A stretch of DNA of 64,000 nt from the NCBI GenBank assembly GCA_964019055.1, contig OZ025218.1, positions 7,082,954 to 7,146,953 on the forward strand. Reading direction: 5' to 3'. The stretch's first letter is position 1. Each line of letters opens with the position of its first letter. The notes under the pieces were generated by a model. It was not told the DNA's origin, did no database searches, and worked only from the letters and a program-made list of their open reading frames with translations. Shown one piece after another: positions 11,982-22,734 of this stretch. A program made the translations under genes and the position numbers. The stretch comes from Anthopleura xanthogrammica (taxonomy: Eukaryota > Cnidaria > Anthozoa > Actiniaria > Actiniidae).

Positions 11982-12202
11982 TAGGCGTTACGTTTACACG
12001 AAACTGTGCTATCCGGACAAAAATTCAAAAGCCTAGCCGTGCAAATTAAAGAGACGGTTCCGTGTAAGTGGTAAGTACTGGTCTAATTTTGGAACCGCCA
12101 ACAGTGAAAGGCGTATACAAGAAACAGGAGGGTCCAAGGCTGTGTTTGTAGTACTTGTTATGGATGTTACAGTCTATGGGAGTGGGTCACGTAAACCAGA
12201 GG

Positions 12203-12530
12203 TTTGCTGTAACCTAATCTTGGCAAGTCGCCTCGACCATGAAATATCTAGACGTGTGTTAGTGAAACTTCCAGCGGAAGAAGAATTTGCTGTAATCTAA
12301 TCTTGGCAAGTCGCCTCGACCATGAAATATCTAGACGTGTGTTAGTGAAACTTCCGGCGGAAGAAGAATTTGCTGTAATCTAATCTTGGCAAGTTGCCTC
12401 GACCATGAAATATCTACACGTGTGTTAGTGAAACTTCCAGTGGAAGAAGAATTTGCTGTAATCTAATCTTGGCAAGTTGCCTTGTCCTTTCATAAATGTG
12501 TGAGTGAGACTTCCAGTGGAAGTAGATTTT
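12203..12530. repeat. 83-bp tandem repeat, four copies
   Basis: Units start with tttgctgtaa at 12203, 12286, 12369 and 12452, a constant 83-base period. Each holds aatcttggcaagt and a short palindrome (cttccagcggaag). The last unit diverges after about 40 bases. Non-coding as far as can be seen. Confidence 0.85.
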
Positions 12531-13889
12531 TTCGTCACCTAATTCTGGTAAAAGTTTGGACAAGAAAAAAAAACCAGTACAAAAATTTCAAATAATTGGC
12601 GCGATCAATCAAGAAGATATTGCGGTCTAAATTCTCAATAATCAAAGTTTCTAATTCACCGCGTATCCGGAAATGACGTCAATTAACGTCTGTGAAAATT
12701 CATTGTATGGACTGTGGAACGAATATATACTCAACATAGCGAATTAGGAACAAGGAAGCTTTAGATTATACTACGAGTACGAGTAGTCCGAGTACGACTA
12801 CGAGATTATTCCTTTTAAAGTATTTTTAGTATCGTACCCGTAGTTTTATTATAGTATTGTATTCGTAGTCAAATCTAAAGCTCCCTACCATTACGGTTAG
12901 ACTGGTTTGAGAGGATTTTCTTAGACTGTGTACAGCCCCTACTCACGTCCTCCCCCTGCGGACGATGTACACACACTATCCACAGCACAGGTAGCCCACC
13001 TATAATTTTATTATAGGTATGAGAGATAAGGTAAAATTCAAAAGAGCATAACTTGCTCAAATCCAACTAGAAAGAATTGAAACCTTCCCCAACGATAAAA
13101 TGAAAGATAAAGAACAGTTAGGTGTAACTCAAATGTGATTTATCTCATATATAGTATTTTTTTAATTCTTCGAAGATATCAGCTCGGCTTCTGAGCATTC
13201 TCATACATAGCTTAAGCTAGCTGTGTCCACAGTCTAGGATTTCGTATAGATTTACGTTCATAGGGCACGGCACGGCCTCAATTAACAAACCTATTGAAAC
13301 ACTCGCAGAGGGATTACCGTAGGCGAGTGCTTCAAATAATCATGCTTTCTGTGCTTCCTAAGTACTTTATTACTGAAAGGAGCAAGGGGAAAAGCGGTTT
13401 TATCTGTTTTATTATATAAAAAGAAGAAATCCGTAGCAGTTTTCAATGCTGTTTTCTTACACTTTCTTGCAAAAGTTTGCTGTGCGTGTGCGGATAGCGT
13501 CAGCATGCAACGTACTGTGCCCCGTTCACTAATAAAGCACATTTCTCTGTTTTAAAAAAGAACATTAAGACTGATTTATTTTCTAGATTTCATGCAAATA
13601 ATTATTTAATTTGTGTCTAATTCTTAGGTCGTGCTCAAATATTTTATAAATATAAATATTTCCCCGCAATCATAGAAAATCTGCCTTATCATTATTTAAT
13701 TAGTGATTATCTGCATCCTGTCCATCACCATGGTTTCCATCTTGACTGACCTCGTGTGGGCTTAACTTCCTAAACAAATTTTAAAAAGATGAACTGTTGA
13801 TGGATTCCTACTTCTGCTATCAGGCTGAAAGATTCCTCGATACATTCAATTTTATTTTCATACTTTATCAGTTTTACTTGTTTTCAATA

Positions 13890-14033
13890 TAGACCCCTTT
13901 TACGTGATGCCAAAGCAGCTCAATTTGAAGGACAAAACAAAATAACTTCGATCTCCTAAGAATTGGAAACATCTGTTTGCTTTGTCCTCTAAATTGAGCT
14001 GCACATTCCAACGTGCTGCATGCATGGTGTCTA
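13890..14033. mobile_element. TAGACCCC-type MITE, diverged full-length copy
   Basis: Starts tagacccctt and ends ggtgtcta. Inside, gcagctcaatttgaaggaca faces tttgtcctctaaattgagctgc, giving a stem-loop of about 140 bases. It is related to the copies at 50149, 56831 and 63562. Confidence 0.75.
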
Positions 14034-14310
14034 TATTCATATACTTTTGTGCACGAGTGAGTTTCTGAATAGCATTCCAGCGAGAAACTATTTGATTTTA
14101 ATAATAATTTAACGAGAAAGAAAGTGATGGGACACGTTGGAATGTCTCTAGAAATTAAACGTGCTTCAGCCTTAACGGTAAAGCTTTGGTGCAGAGTGAG
14201 CATTTCAGATTTTTCTGGACCAATCTGTTTCGACTTCCCCTCTGTAGTTTTACTTCCTCTCACAGCCAACTGTCGTCATCAAAAGTTTCCGGTTGCATAT
14301 TCGAGAGATC

Positions 14311-14417
14311 ATAAAAGCGCCTAGTCAGTTAACGTTTGGTTCATCTGAAAGTCGTTCCATCGACCTTGATGTTAAGGAGAAAGCCGTTATATGTTGATTC
14401 AATCACTGATAAGCAAG
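14311..14417 (+). promoter_or_regulatory. Candidate promoter and 5' UTR exon of the galaxin gene
   Basis: ATAAAAG at 14311-14317 could serve as a TATA box, with a start near 14340. The stretch then runs to a consensus donor (CAAG|GTAAGC, exon end 14417). A matching acceptor (AAATACAG, exon from 14978) precedes the galaxin ATG at 15016, so a 5' UTR intron of about 560 bases is plausible. This is pattern-based; no second copy is available for comparison. Confidence 0.35.
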
Positions 14418-14519
14418 GTAAGCATCTCTGTACACGTTTTAAAACACAAACCTAACCCTGTGCATTCCGTCCCACATATGAAACAGTTATTTCAACCAAT
14501 TTAAGATCCAGCGGAGCAA

Positions 14520-14639
14520 CTACAGAATACCCCGCCAATCGTATTCAGTAGTCGGAACTCTTTGAAGAACGGGGCATGCATACAACAATAGAAATCATAG
14601 TTATTAATATGTGCATATGATTTGCGGGGTATTCTGTAG
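14520..14639. mobile_element. 120-bp MITE in the galaxin 5' region
   Basis: Inverted ends ctacagaataccccgc and gcggggtattctgtag with about 85 bases between them. It lies inside the proposed 5' UTR intron. Confidence 0.7.
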
Positions 14640-15015
14640 GTATACGTAGATAATATACATAATGTAAATAATTTTTTGTGATGTCAGTCCATCTTGTTTC
14701 TGCTACTCAACCTATTCATATTTGTATAGTACATGTAGAAATTACTGGGTTGTAGCCAACTCGAAAGTTTTCAATTACTACGTACCACACACGAACCTAA
14801 ATCTCTCTTTATCAGTAGTTTCTATTATTTTAAATTTATACCTATCATAATTCTTTATCAATTTATACTTCACTTTGTAATATATAATTCCTTATTGCAC
14901 GTGTGAATAAACTAAAGTCTAAAGTATAAGTCTTGAAATAATGCTTTTTTTTAAATAATGCTTTTTTTTAAATACAGAAGTTACTGGTCAAGACAATTTT
15001 TTTGTTCACTGAAGA

Positions 15016-18000
15016 ATGAAGGTCATCATCCTGGTTTTGACGTTTGCCTCCATGTTGGCGACGGGTAAGTGAATAACACGAGTGAACTTTTGAAAAACTT
15101 TTGAAAAAAAACTTTTGCGCATTCTAATTGTGCTGTTGTAAAAATATAAAAATTGACTTCAAACTTTCCTGACAAATGTACTGTACAAAAAAAAAAAAAA
15201 AAAAAAAAAAAAACGTGAAGTCGGTTCAATTCTTGAAACTTAAGTCTGATTCAAAATTTCTTTGTTGGTTGGTATCATAATTCAAACATAAATTGTATCC
15301 TCAACCATGAATTGACATTTATTTTGCCAAGCTTTCGGGCTTAATTGCCCATCCTCAGGGCTAAATGTAACAAACAACGACAGTTACAATCAACTGCTTA
15401 ACTCACGCTCATCGCGCAATCAAGCATTTTTAAGCGCTCACGAGTATAACATTTAGAGCGCGCGCGCTTTCTCAATTCTAGAATGCATTCTAGAATTGAG
15501 AAAGCGCGCGCGCTCTAAATGTTATACTCGTGAGCGCTTAAAAATGCTTGATTGCGCGATGAGCGTGAGTTAAGCAGTTGATTGTAACTGTCGTTGTTTG
15601 TTACATTTAGCCCTGAGGATGGGCAATTAAGCCCGAAAGCTTGGCAAAATAAATGTCAATTCATGGTTGAGGATACAATTTATGTTTGAATTAAGTCTGA
15701 TTCTTATATTGTCGTTATTACAATACAATATCTTGGTCTCACAAAAGTATATTTATTTATTTAATGAATTTTGACCTATTGAATACTAAATAATAAAGGA
15801 TAAGATAAATTTACAATGGGTGGGGGTCAACACATCAGAGCTCGGCTCCAAATTAAGTGTGCCCAAAATAATGCAAATATTAAATATAAAAGTATGTAAG
15901 AATCATGCAAAGATATATTATAGGCTTTTGAATAGAAGTTGACGTTCTCAAAAGAAATAGGAAAGGCTTAAGATTTATGTTTTCTTGTGAAAAAGTAAGT
16001 GGCAAAAGTGCTGATAATTATCAATCAATCAATCTTTATTTTCGTACCAAATAGTTTACAAAGTAATAATAATATGATAGTACACACTGCTTTTGTGGTA
16101 CATGCCAGCTGTAATAGCTTTGGACTAGTCGAGACAGCTGGCATATTCCTAGTTATTTCAACAATTTAAGTCATGGAAGTTTGTCGTTATATAGAGAAAA
16201 AAGAATAAATATATCAATAAGTACAGTATGAAAAAAAAAAAAGGAAACAAACGAAACTTATTTTAAGATTGTCTAGTTTAATTACCACCATCAGAAAGAG
16301 CAAGAAAACATATGTATTTTTGGAAAGTTTCATTGCTATGAATAGAATTCAAGTTAAGCTATTTGGGAACAAAATTACAGATATTTGTATGTGTTCAGTG
16401 ATCTGTTTCCGTGTAGCCTCGTTGTGGTGTTAAGAGAATGACGGTTTTATATGAAATGTGAAACAGTCTGGCCAATGCATGGTGGCCCAACGGGTATATA
16501 AACTGAGGACAAGGTCAAAACAATGGTCCCAAACAGGGACTCTTTTTTAATGATTTAGTTTTTTTAGTACTATATACTCCTCCCCCCCCCCCCCCCCCAT
16601 GAAACCTGTACATGTCCGAATGCTCCATTTTCTATATTTCTATACACAACTACGTTAATTGTTTAGCATGCAAGCAAGTACATTCATTTCTGACAGTACA
16701 CTGAGTACATTTCATTTCTGCATGTGACTTTATTTTTAGCTTTGTAGATATTCGAGGTCAAAATCCAGGAGTCCACTTCCAGAGTGTTGAGTACCGTGTA
16801 ACCCCACCCCAACCCTACCCTCCCCTCTCAATCATAATTTTCGGGTCCCATAAGATGACAACTATTTTGACCTCATCTCTTGGCTTTCTTGTTTTCCAGC
16901 TACTGCCGGAATAAAGTACTGTGGAATCTATCCATACGATCCAAAAACTCAAATCTGCTGCTCAGGAGTTCCTCAAATAAAGCCCAACAAATTCACATCC
17001 TGTTGTGGTAAAACTGCGTTCAATCCCAGTTCACAATACTGCTGCGCTGGTGTGGTTAACCAAAAGTCACCAAATACATATTGCTGTGGAAAAACCACGT
17101 CTAACTCGATGACACAGATTTGCTGTGGTGGCAAAGTGGTTACAAAAAGTAGCAGCTCGATGTCTTGTTGTGGTAGTAAAGGGTACGACTACAGAAAACA
17201 GTTCTGTTGTGCTGGGATAGTAATATCGAAGGATGTCCATAATGCCTGCTGTATTAGAAAACCATACAGCTCTTTGACTGAAATTTGTTGCAATGGAAAT
17301 CTGTTTAAGAGGAACGGCTCTAATTATTGCTGTGGAAGTAAGACCTACGACTATCAAACCCAGTTTTGCTGCGCTGGGAAAGTAATGGCTAAAGGTGTGA
17401 ATAACAACTGCTGTGGTAGAACTCCGTACAACACAGCTACGAACATTTGCTGCCGTGGCCAAGTTAAGACGAAAGCAAGTCCAACAAGTTCGTGTTGTGG
17501 AAGTAAGGTTTATAACTACAAGACTGAATTCTGTTGTTCTGGCATCGTAAAGACGAAAGGAGTCCATAACCAATGCTGTGGACGAAAGACGTACAATACG
17601 GCGACACAGATTTGTTGTGGGGGAAAAGTTTCGACTAAAAGTAGCCCTTCTACGTCTTGTTGTGGGGGAAAAGTCTACGACTATCAAACCCAGTTTTGCT
17701 GCGCTGGGAAAGTAATGGCTAAAAGTGTGAATAGCAACTGCTGCGGTAGAACTCCGTACAACACAGCTACGAACATTTGCTGCCGTGGCCAAGTTAAGAC
17801 GAAAGCAAGTCCAACAAGTTCGTGTTGTGGAAGTAAGGTTTATAACTACAAGACTGAATTCTGTTGTTCTGGCATCGTAAAGACGAAAGGAGTCCATAAC
17901 CAATGCTGTGGACGAAAGACGTACAATACGGCGACACAGATTTGTTGTGGGGGAAAAGTTTCGACTAAAAGTAGCCCTTCTACGTCTTGTTGTGGGGGAA

Positions 18001-21000
18001 AAGTCTACGACTATCAAACCCAGTTTTGCTGCGCTGGGAAAGTAATGGCTAAAGGAGTCCATAACCATTGCTGCGGAAGAACGCCGTACAAAACAGCAAC
18101 ACACTTCTGCTGTGGTGGTCAGGTAACAAAGAGAGGAGTCTCTACCTCTTGTTGTAGAAGTACTGTGTTTAACTACAACACCCAGTTCTGCTGTTCTGGT
18201 ATGGTAAAAAGTAAAGGAGTGCATAACGCTTGCTGTGGGCGAACAACTTACAACACGGCGACCCAGGTTTGCTGTGGCAGTAAGCTATCAAAGAAAAGCG
18301 GTCCCACCTCTTGCTGCGGAAGAACGCCGTACAAAACAGCAACACACTTCTGCTGCGGTGGTCAGGTAACAAAGAGAGGAGTTTCTACCTCTTGTTGTGG
18401 AAGTACTGTGTTTAACTACAACACCCAGTTCTGCTGTTCAGGTATGGTAAAAAGTAAAGGGGTGCACAACGCTTGCTGTGGGCGAACAACTTACAACACG
18501 GCGACCCAGGTTTGCTGTGGCAGTAAGCTATCAAAGAAAAGCGGTCCCACCTCTTGCTGCGGAAGAACGCCGTACAAAACAGCAACACACTTCTGCTGTG
18601 GTGGTCAGGTAACAAAGAGAGGAGTTTCTACCTCTTGTTGTGGAAGTACTGCGTTCAACTATAACACCCATTTCTGCTGTGCTGGTGTGGTCAAGACGAA
18701 GGGAGTCCTTAATGCTTGCTGTGTACAAAAACCGTACGACACTGTGACCCAGATCTGCTGTGGTGGCAAAGTAACACCAAAAGGCAGCTCTTCATCGTGT
18801 TGTGGAACTACCGCATACAACTACAACACGGAGTTCTGCTGTGCTGGTGTGGTCAAGACGAAGGGAGACCATAACGCTTGCTGTGGACAAAAGCCCTATA
18901 ACACAGTGAAACAGATTTGCTGTGGAGGCAGTGTAATCTCTAAAGCTAGCACTTCTACATCGTGTTGTGGATCAAAACCATACGATTACAAAACTCACTT
19001 CTGCTGTGCTGGTGTGGTTAGTACGAAGGGAGTCCATAATGCTTGCTGTGGACAAAGACCATACAATACCTCCTCTCAGATTTGCTGTGGTGGTTTTGTA
19101 AAAGCAAAAGGGAATCTCACCTCTTGTTGTGGAAGCACACCATACGATTATAGAACCCAGTTCTGCTGTGCTGGAGTGGTCACATCTAAAGGAGTACACA
19201 ATTCGTGCTGTGGACCAAACCCATACAATACTGTAACACAAATTTGCTGTGGTAATCAAATATCACCGAGAAGTGGTTCGATTTCCTGCTGTGGAAGTAA
19301 AGTGTACGATTACAAGATACAATTCTGTTGTGCTGGAAGAGTGATTGCTAAAGGTGTGAATAACAATTGCTGTGGTAGAACTCCGTACAACACTAAGACT
19401 AACATTTGCTGTGGACTCAAAATTCACGAGAAAAATAGCTCTATCTCGTGTTGTGGAAGTGGTCCTTACAACTACCAAACACAGTTCTGCTGTGCTGGCA
19501 AGGCAATTGCCAAGGGAGTAAATAACGCATGCTGCGGACAAACACCTTACAACACAGTGACCCAGATGTGCTGTGGTGGTCAGATATCAAAAAGAGTGGG
19601 CTCTACGTCATGTTGTGGCAGTACTACATACGACTACAATAAAGAGTTCTGCTGTGCTGGTGTGGTAAAGAAGAAAGGAGTCCATAACGCCTGCTGCGGA
19701 AAAAGACCTTACGACACAGTGACACATTTCTGCTGCGGTGGTCAGGTAATAAAGAGAGGAGTTTCTAATTCTTGTTGTGGAAGTACTGTATTTGATTACA
19801 ACACCCAGTTCTGCTGTTCTGGCATTGTAAAGACAAAAGGAAAGCACAACGCTTGCTGTGGGCGAACAACTTACAACACGGCGACCCAGATTTGCTGTAG
19901 TGGCAAGCTATCAAAGAAAGATGGTATCACCTCCTGTTGTGGAAGTACTGCGTTCAACTATAACACCCATTTCTGCTGTGCTGGCGTGATCAAGACGAAG
20001 GGAGACCATAACGCTTGCTGTGGACAAAAACCGTACACCATGGCAACGCAGATCTGCTGCGGTGGGAAGATATTTGATAAAAATGGCTCAATATCTTGTT
20101 GTGGAAGTTCAGTATTTGAATACAAAACTCATTTCTGCTGTGCTGGTAAGGTGATGGTAAAGGGAAGCTATTCTCAATGCTGTATCAGAACACCATACAA
20201 TTCTGCGACGCACATCTGTTGTGGCAATTTAGTACAAAAGAAAGTCGGTTCCACCAGCTCCTGTTGTGGGGGAAATGTGTACGACTTCCAAACGCATTTC
20301 TGCTGTGCTGATGTCGTAAAACCAAAAGGACTGCACAATTCTTGCTGTAGACGTGCACCGTACAACTCTGCGACCCAGATTTGCTGTGGAGGAAAAGTGC
20401 ACGATAAGAACAGTTCTCTGTCCTGTTGTGGAAACAAAGTTTACGATTATAATTCCCAGTTCTGCTGTGCAGGCGTGATCAAGCCCAAAGGAGACCACAA
20501 CACATGCTGTGGGCAAATACCATACAACACGGCAACTCAAATATGCTGTAGCAATCAAGTAAAAGAGAAAGCTAACAGTGCTAGTTCGTGTTGTGGGACT
20601 AAAGTGTTTGATTACCAGACCGAGTTCTGCTGTGCTGGTATCGTAAAGACAAAAGGGGTGAATAACGCTTGCTGTTTTAGAACACCATACAGCACAGTAA
20701 CCCAGATTTGCTGCAGTGGTAAATTAACATCAAAAGGAAGCTCTACGTCTTGTTGTGGAACTGCTACATACAACTATAATACCCACTTCTGTTGTGATGG
20801 TGTGCTCAAGATGAAAGGAGTGACCAACGCTTGCTGTAATAGAACCCCATACAACACTGGAAACAAGATTTGCTGTAGTGGTCAGCTTTTAACCAAAGGA
20901 CAATTCAACTCATGTTGTGGGAGAAAAGCTTTCGATTACAGAAAAGCGTTTTGTTGTGCCGGAGTTGTTAAGACGAAAGGGGTTCATAATGCATGCTGTA

Positions 21001-21686
21001 ATGGACAAAAGCCATACAATACCGTCAGTGATATTTGCTGCTCTGGGCAGGTAAAGACGAAGGGGAGCCCTACAAGCTCGTGTTGTGGAAGTAAGGTGTA
21101 TGAATACAATACTCAGTTCTGTTGTAATGGTGTAGTGAAGACCAAAGGCATCCATAACTCGTGCTGTTGGAAAACATCATACAACACTGCGACACATATC
21201 TGCTGTGGTGACAAACTTGCAAAAAAGACCAGTAGCTCCATCTCTTGCTGTGGACGTCAATTGTTTGACTATCAGTCGCAGTTCTGTTGTGCTGGCATCG
21301 TCAAGACTAAAGGAGTGACAAACGCTTGCTGTGGAAGAACTCCTTACAACACAACTACGCGGCTTTGTTGTGGTGGTACTATAAACCCGAAAGCCATCTC
21401 CACTTCATGCTGTGGTAAAACTGTGTACAATCACAAAACCCATTTATGCTGTGGTGGTGTGGTAAAGGCTCAAAAAAAACATTCTTCAGCGACTGCCTGT
21501 TGTGGTAAAAACACCTACGACCCTAATGCAAAGCTATGCTGTGCTGGAATTCTGAAGCCTAAAGCGAACATCTACAGTCGGTGCTGTGGTGCATCGACGT
21601 ACAATCGTAACACACACGTTTGTTGTACGAATGGGTTGGTGTTATCAAAACTAGACCCTTTGGTTACCACATTAGTTTGTAAATAA
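15016..21686 (+). CDS. galaxin: Giant galaxin: secreted di-cysteine repeat protein
   Basis: Two coding exons, 15016-15064 (signal peptide MKVIILVLTFASMLAT) and 16900-21686, joined in phase 1 across GT-AG borders, give 1611 residues. The open frame continues upstream of 17052 to the acceptor at 16899, so that GTG is an internal Val. After the leader the whole chain is a di-cysteine repeat: CC-x11-CC-x12/13-CC, with Y-N/D-Y/T-x-T-x-F/I before alternate pairs (CCGRTPYNTATNICC, CCGSKVYNYKTEFCC). The unit is about 27 residues and there are roughly a hundred CC pairs. This is the galaxin signature; galaxins are secreted, disulfide-rich proteins of coral skeletal organic matrix. It is several times the length I recall for classic galaxin. 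No membrane anchor and no acidic N-terminal domain of the galaxin-like kind. The chain ends in a short non-repeat tail (KLDPLVTTLVCK). Confidence 0.88.
15279..15692. repeat. Perfect 414-bp palindrome (foldback) with Penelope-like text
   Basis: Arms of 207 bases mirror about 15485/15486 (gaatg|cattc) with no spacer and no mismatch found by eye. A 13-base direct repeat, ttaagtctgattc, lies at 15240-15252 and overlaps the right edge at 15691-15703. Each arm carries ccctgaggatgggcaattaa followed by gcccgaaagcttggc and aaaataaa, resembling the terminal repeats of Penelope-like elements, including a hammerhead-type core (CTGAGGA, GGGC/GCCC stem, GAAA). Most likely two inverted copies of one retroelement end. 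Identity with a named element is inferred. Confidence 0.85.
16020..16250 (-). mobile_element. LINE 3'-end fragment
   Basis: Begins with (TCAA)n followed by ctttattttcg, which on the minus strand is a LINE-like 3' end with a short tandem tail, as in the element at 8149. It also holds a local palindrome (gccagctgt...acagctggc). Coding sequence is absent. Confidence 0.5.
16581..16598. repeat. Poly-C tract
   Basis: Uninterrupted run of C, flanked by tactcct; prone to length errors in an assembly. Confidence 0.8.
17421..18060 (+). repeat. 330-bp internal duplication in galaxin
   Basis: Actccgtacaacacagctac starts at 17421 and again at 17751, and the following text is almost identical. One 110-residue block (four di-cysteine units) has been copied once in tandem, recently. 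Confidence 0.9.
18081..18810 (+). repeat. 243-bp internal triplication in galaxin
   Basis: Acgccgtacaaaacagcaac starts at 18081, 18324 and 18567. The spacing of 243 bases is 81 residues, or three 27-residue units. The first two copies are near-identical over the full length; the third diverges after its first half. Confidence 0.9.
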
Positions 21687-22730
21687 TTAACAAAATCGGA
21701 CGACCAAGTAGCATTGTGCTGGAGGGAGGGGGGAGAGAGAGGGAATCTAATTTAGATAATATTTTATAAGAAAATTCCATTCTTTTTGTCAAAGGTTGTA
21801 GCATCCTAATCAAATATCAACAACCTAGAAACTAGAATGGACAACATAAAGATAGTGGGAAGGAAGGGATTAATCATTTTGATCAATAATTGACGTATTA
21901 TCAAGGTGATTTTATCGCATGTGCTTTTATAATTAATTTCAGAAACTTTTCTCATATAACATTTTTAATCTTTTAAAATTTGTGTTCCGAGCATTGTCAA
22001 AACAAACCTTATAAATATCTAAATAAAGATGTTTGTGTTACATTTAGTCATATCCTAAAACAGCCCAGTTTGGTTAACATAGTTTGTTTTATTTCAGGTC
22101 CTTTGTCTATTACCCCTGTATACAATTTCCCTCCTATACCCATGATATACATGGATTCGATCGATTTTGGCCCATTTTCACACCTTTTGAAAATTATTAT
22201 TTTCTGCGGTTCGCAGAATAGCAGAAAATTGCTGTTTTCACGGTTACCGAACGATTGACAGTTACCATGGTAACGGTTCTGACGTACAGGGGAGCTTAGG
22301 TTGGACTGATCCATTCTAGCGTGGCTCTGCTCCCAGTACAGACCGATTTTTTCCCTAATTTTTTTTAAGGCATTATGCAAAGAATTATTATATTATATAT
22401 ATTTTTTTTTATAACAATCTTACTCCCTCAAGATTGTATCAGAGCCTGAATCCGCTTTCGGGAGGGACCAGGTTTCCCCACAGGGGTTTTTCCTGGCGGG
22501 CGGCAGGCTCGTTTTAGTTGCATGTTCAAAGCATCTTCGCTACAGTAGTTGTGTGGTATAAAGGAGTGTAACGACGTAAGGTTGCTCAATAAAGTCTAGA
22601 GGGTCTGACGTGCATCATCCCTAGTCGGGTGCAGCAGCCAGCATCCTTAGTTTATAAGTGGCATTGTTGTGTATAGTCGTTATATATAGTGGGTAGTAGG
22701 GGAAACCATATGCATTATTTATGACGAATG
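21687..22730. other. Galaxin 3' region and spacer
   Basis: 21700-21810 holds a decayed copy of the 11062 MITE (gcattgtgctggagggaggg, then ttgtcaaaggttgtag). AATAAA at 22022-22027 is a possible galaxin polyadenylation signal. 22430-22680 is GC-richer, with ctcaataaagtct, and could be a piece of an LTR, but no partner was found. No gene recognised. Confidence 0.5.
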
Positions 22731-22734
22731 CAAA

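Larger units (their letters stand above)
10547..14310. other. Intergenic region between the LINE and the galaxin gene
   Basis: About 3.8 kb with no gene recognised. It holds a foldback element (11062-11323), an ATC/ATT microsatellite (11866-11981), an 83-bp tandem repeat (12203-12530), a TACGAG-rich palindromic tract (12770-12870) and a MITE (13890-14033). The segment 11982-12085 resembles 53521-53625 (both contain gtgcaaattaaagag) and is a dispersed repeat of unknown class. Confidence 0.6.
15065..16899 (+). other. Galaxin intron 1
   Basis: Donor ACGG|GTAAGT, acceptor TTGTTTTCCAG. It contains a 31-base A-run (about 15187-15213), the 414-bp palindrome, a LINE-tail-like stretch (16020-16250) and a C-run (16581-16598). 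No coding exon seen. Confidence 0.75.

Noticed and set aside
17067..18224. A 385-codon open frame antisense to galaxin
   Set aside because: It mirrors the repeat on the other strand; codon bias of the di-cysteine repeat keeps stops out. No start context, splice site or known domain.
22430..22680. GC-richer block with ctcaataaagtct resembling an LTR
   Set aside because: No second LTR, primer-binding site or internal coding region found in the window.
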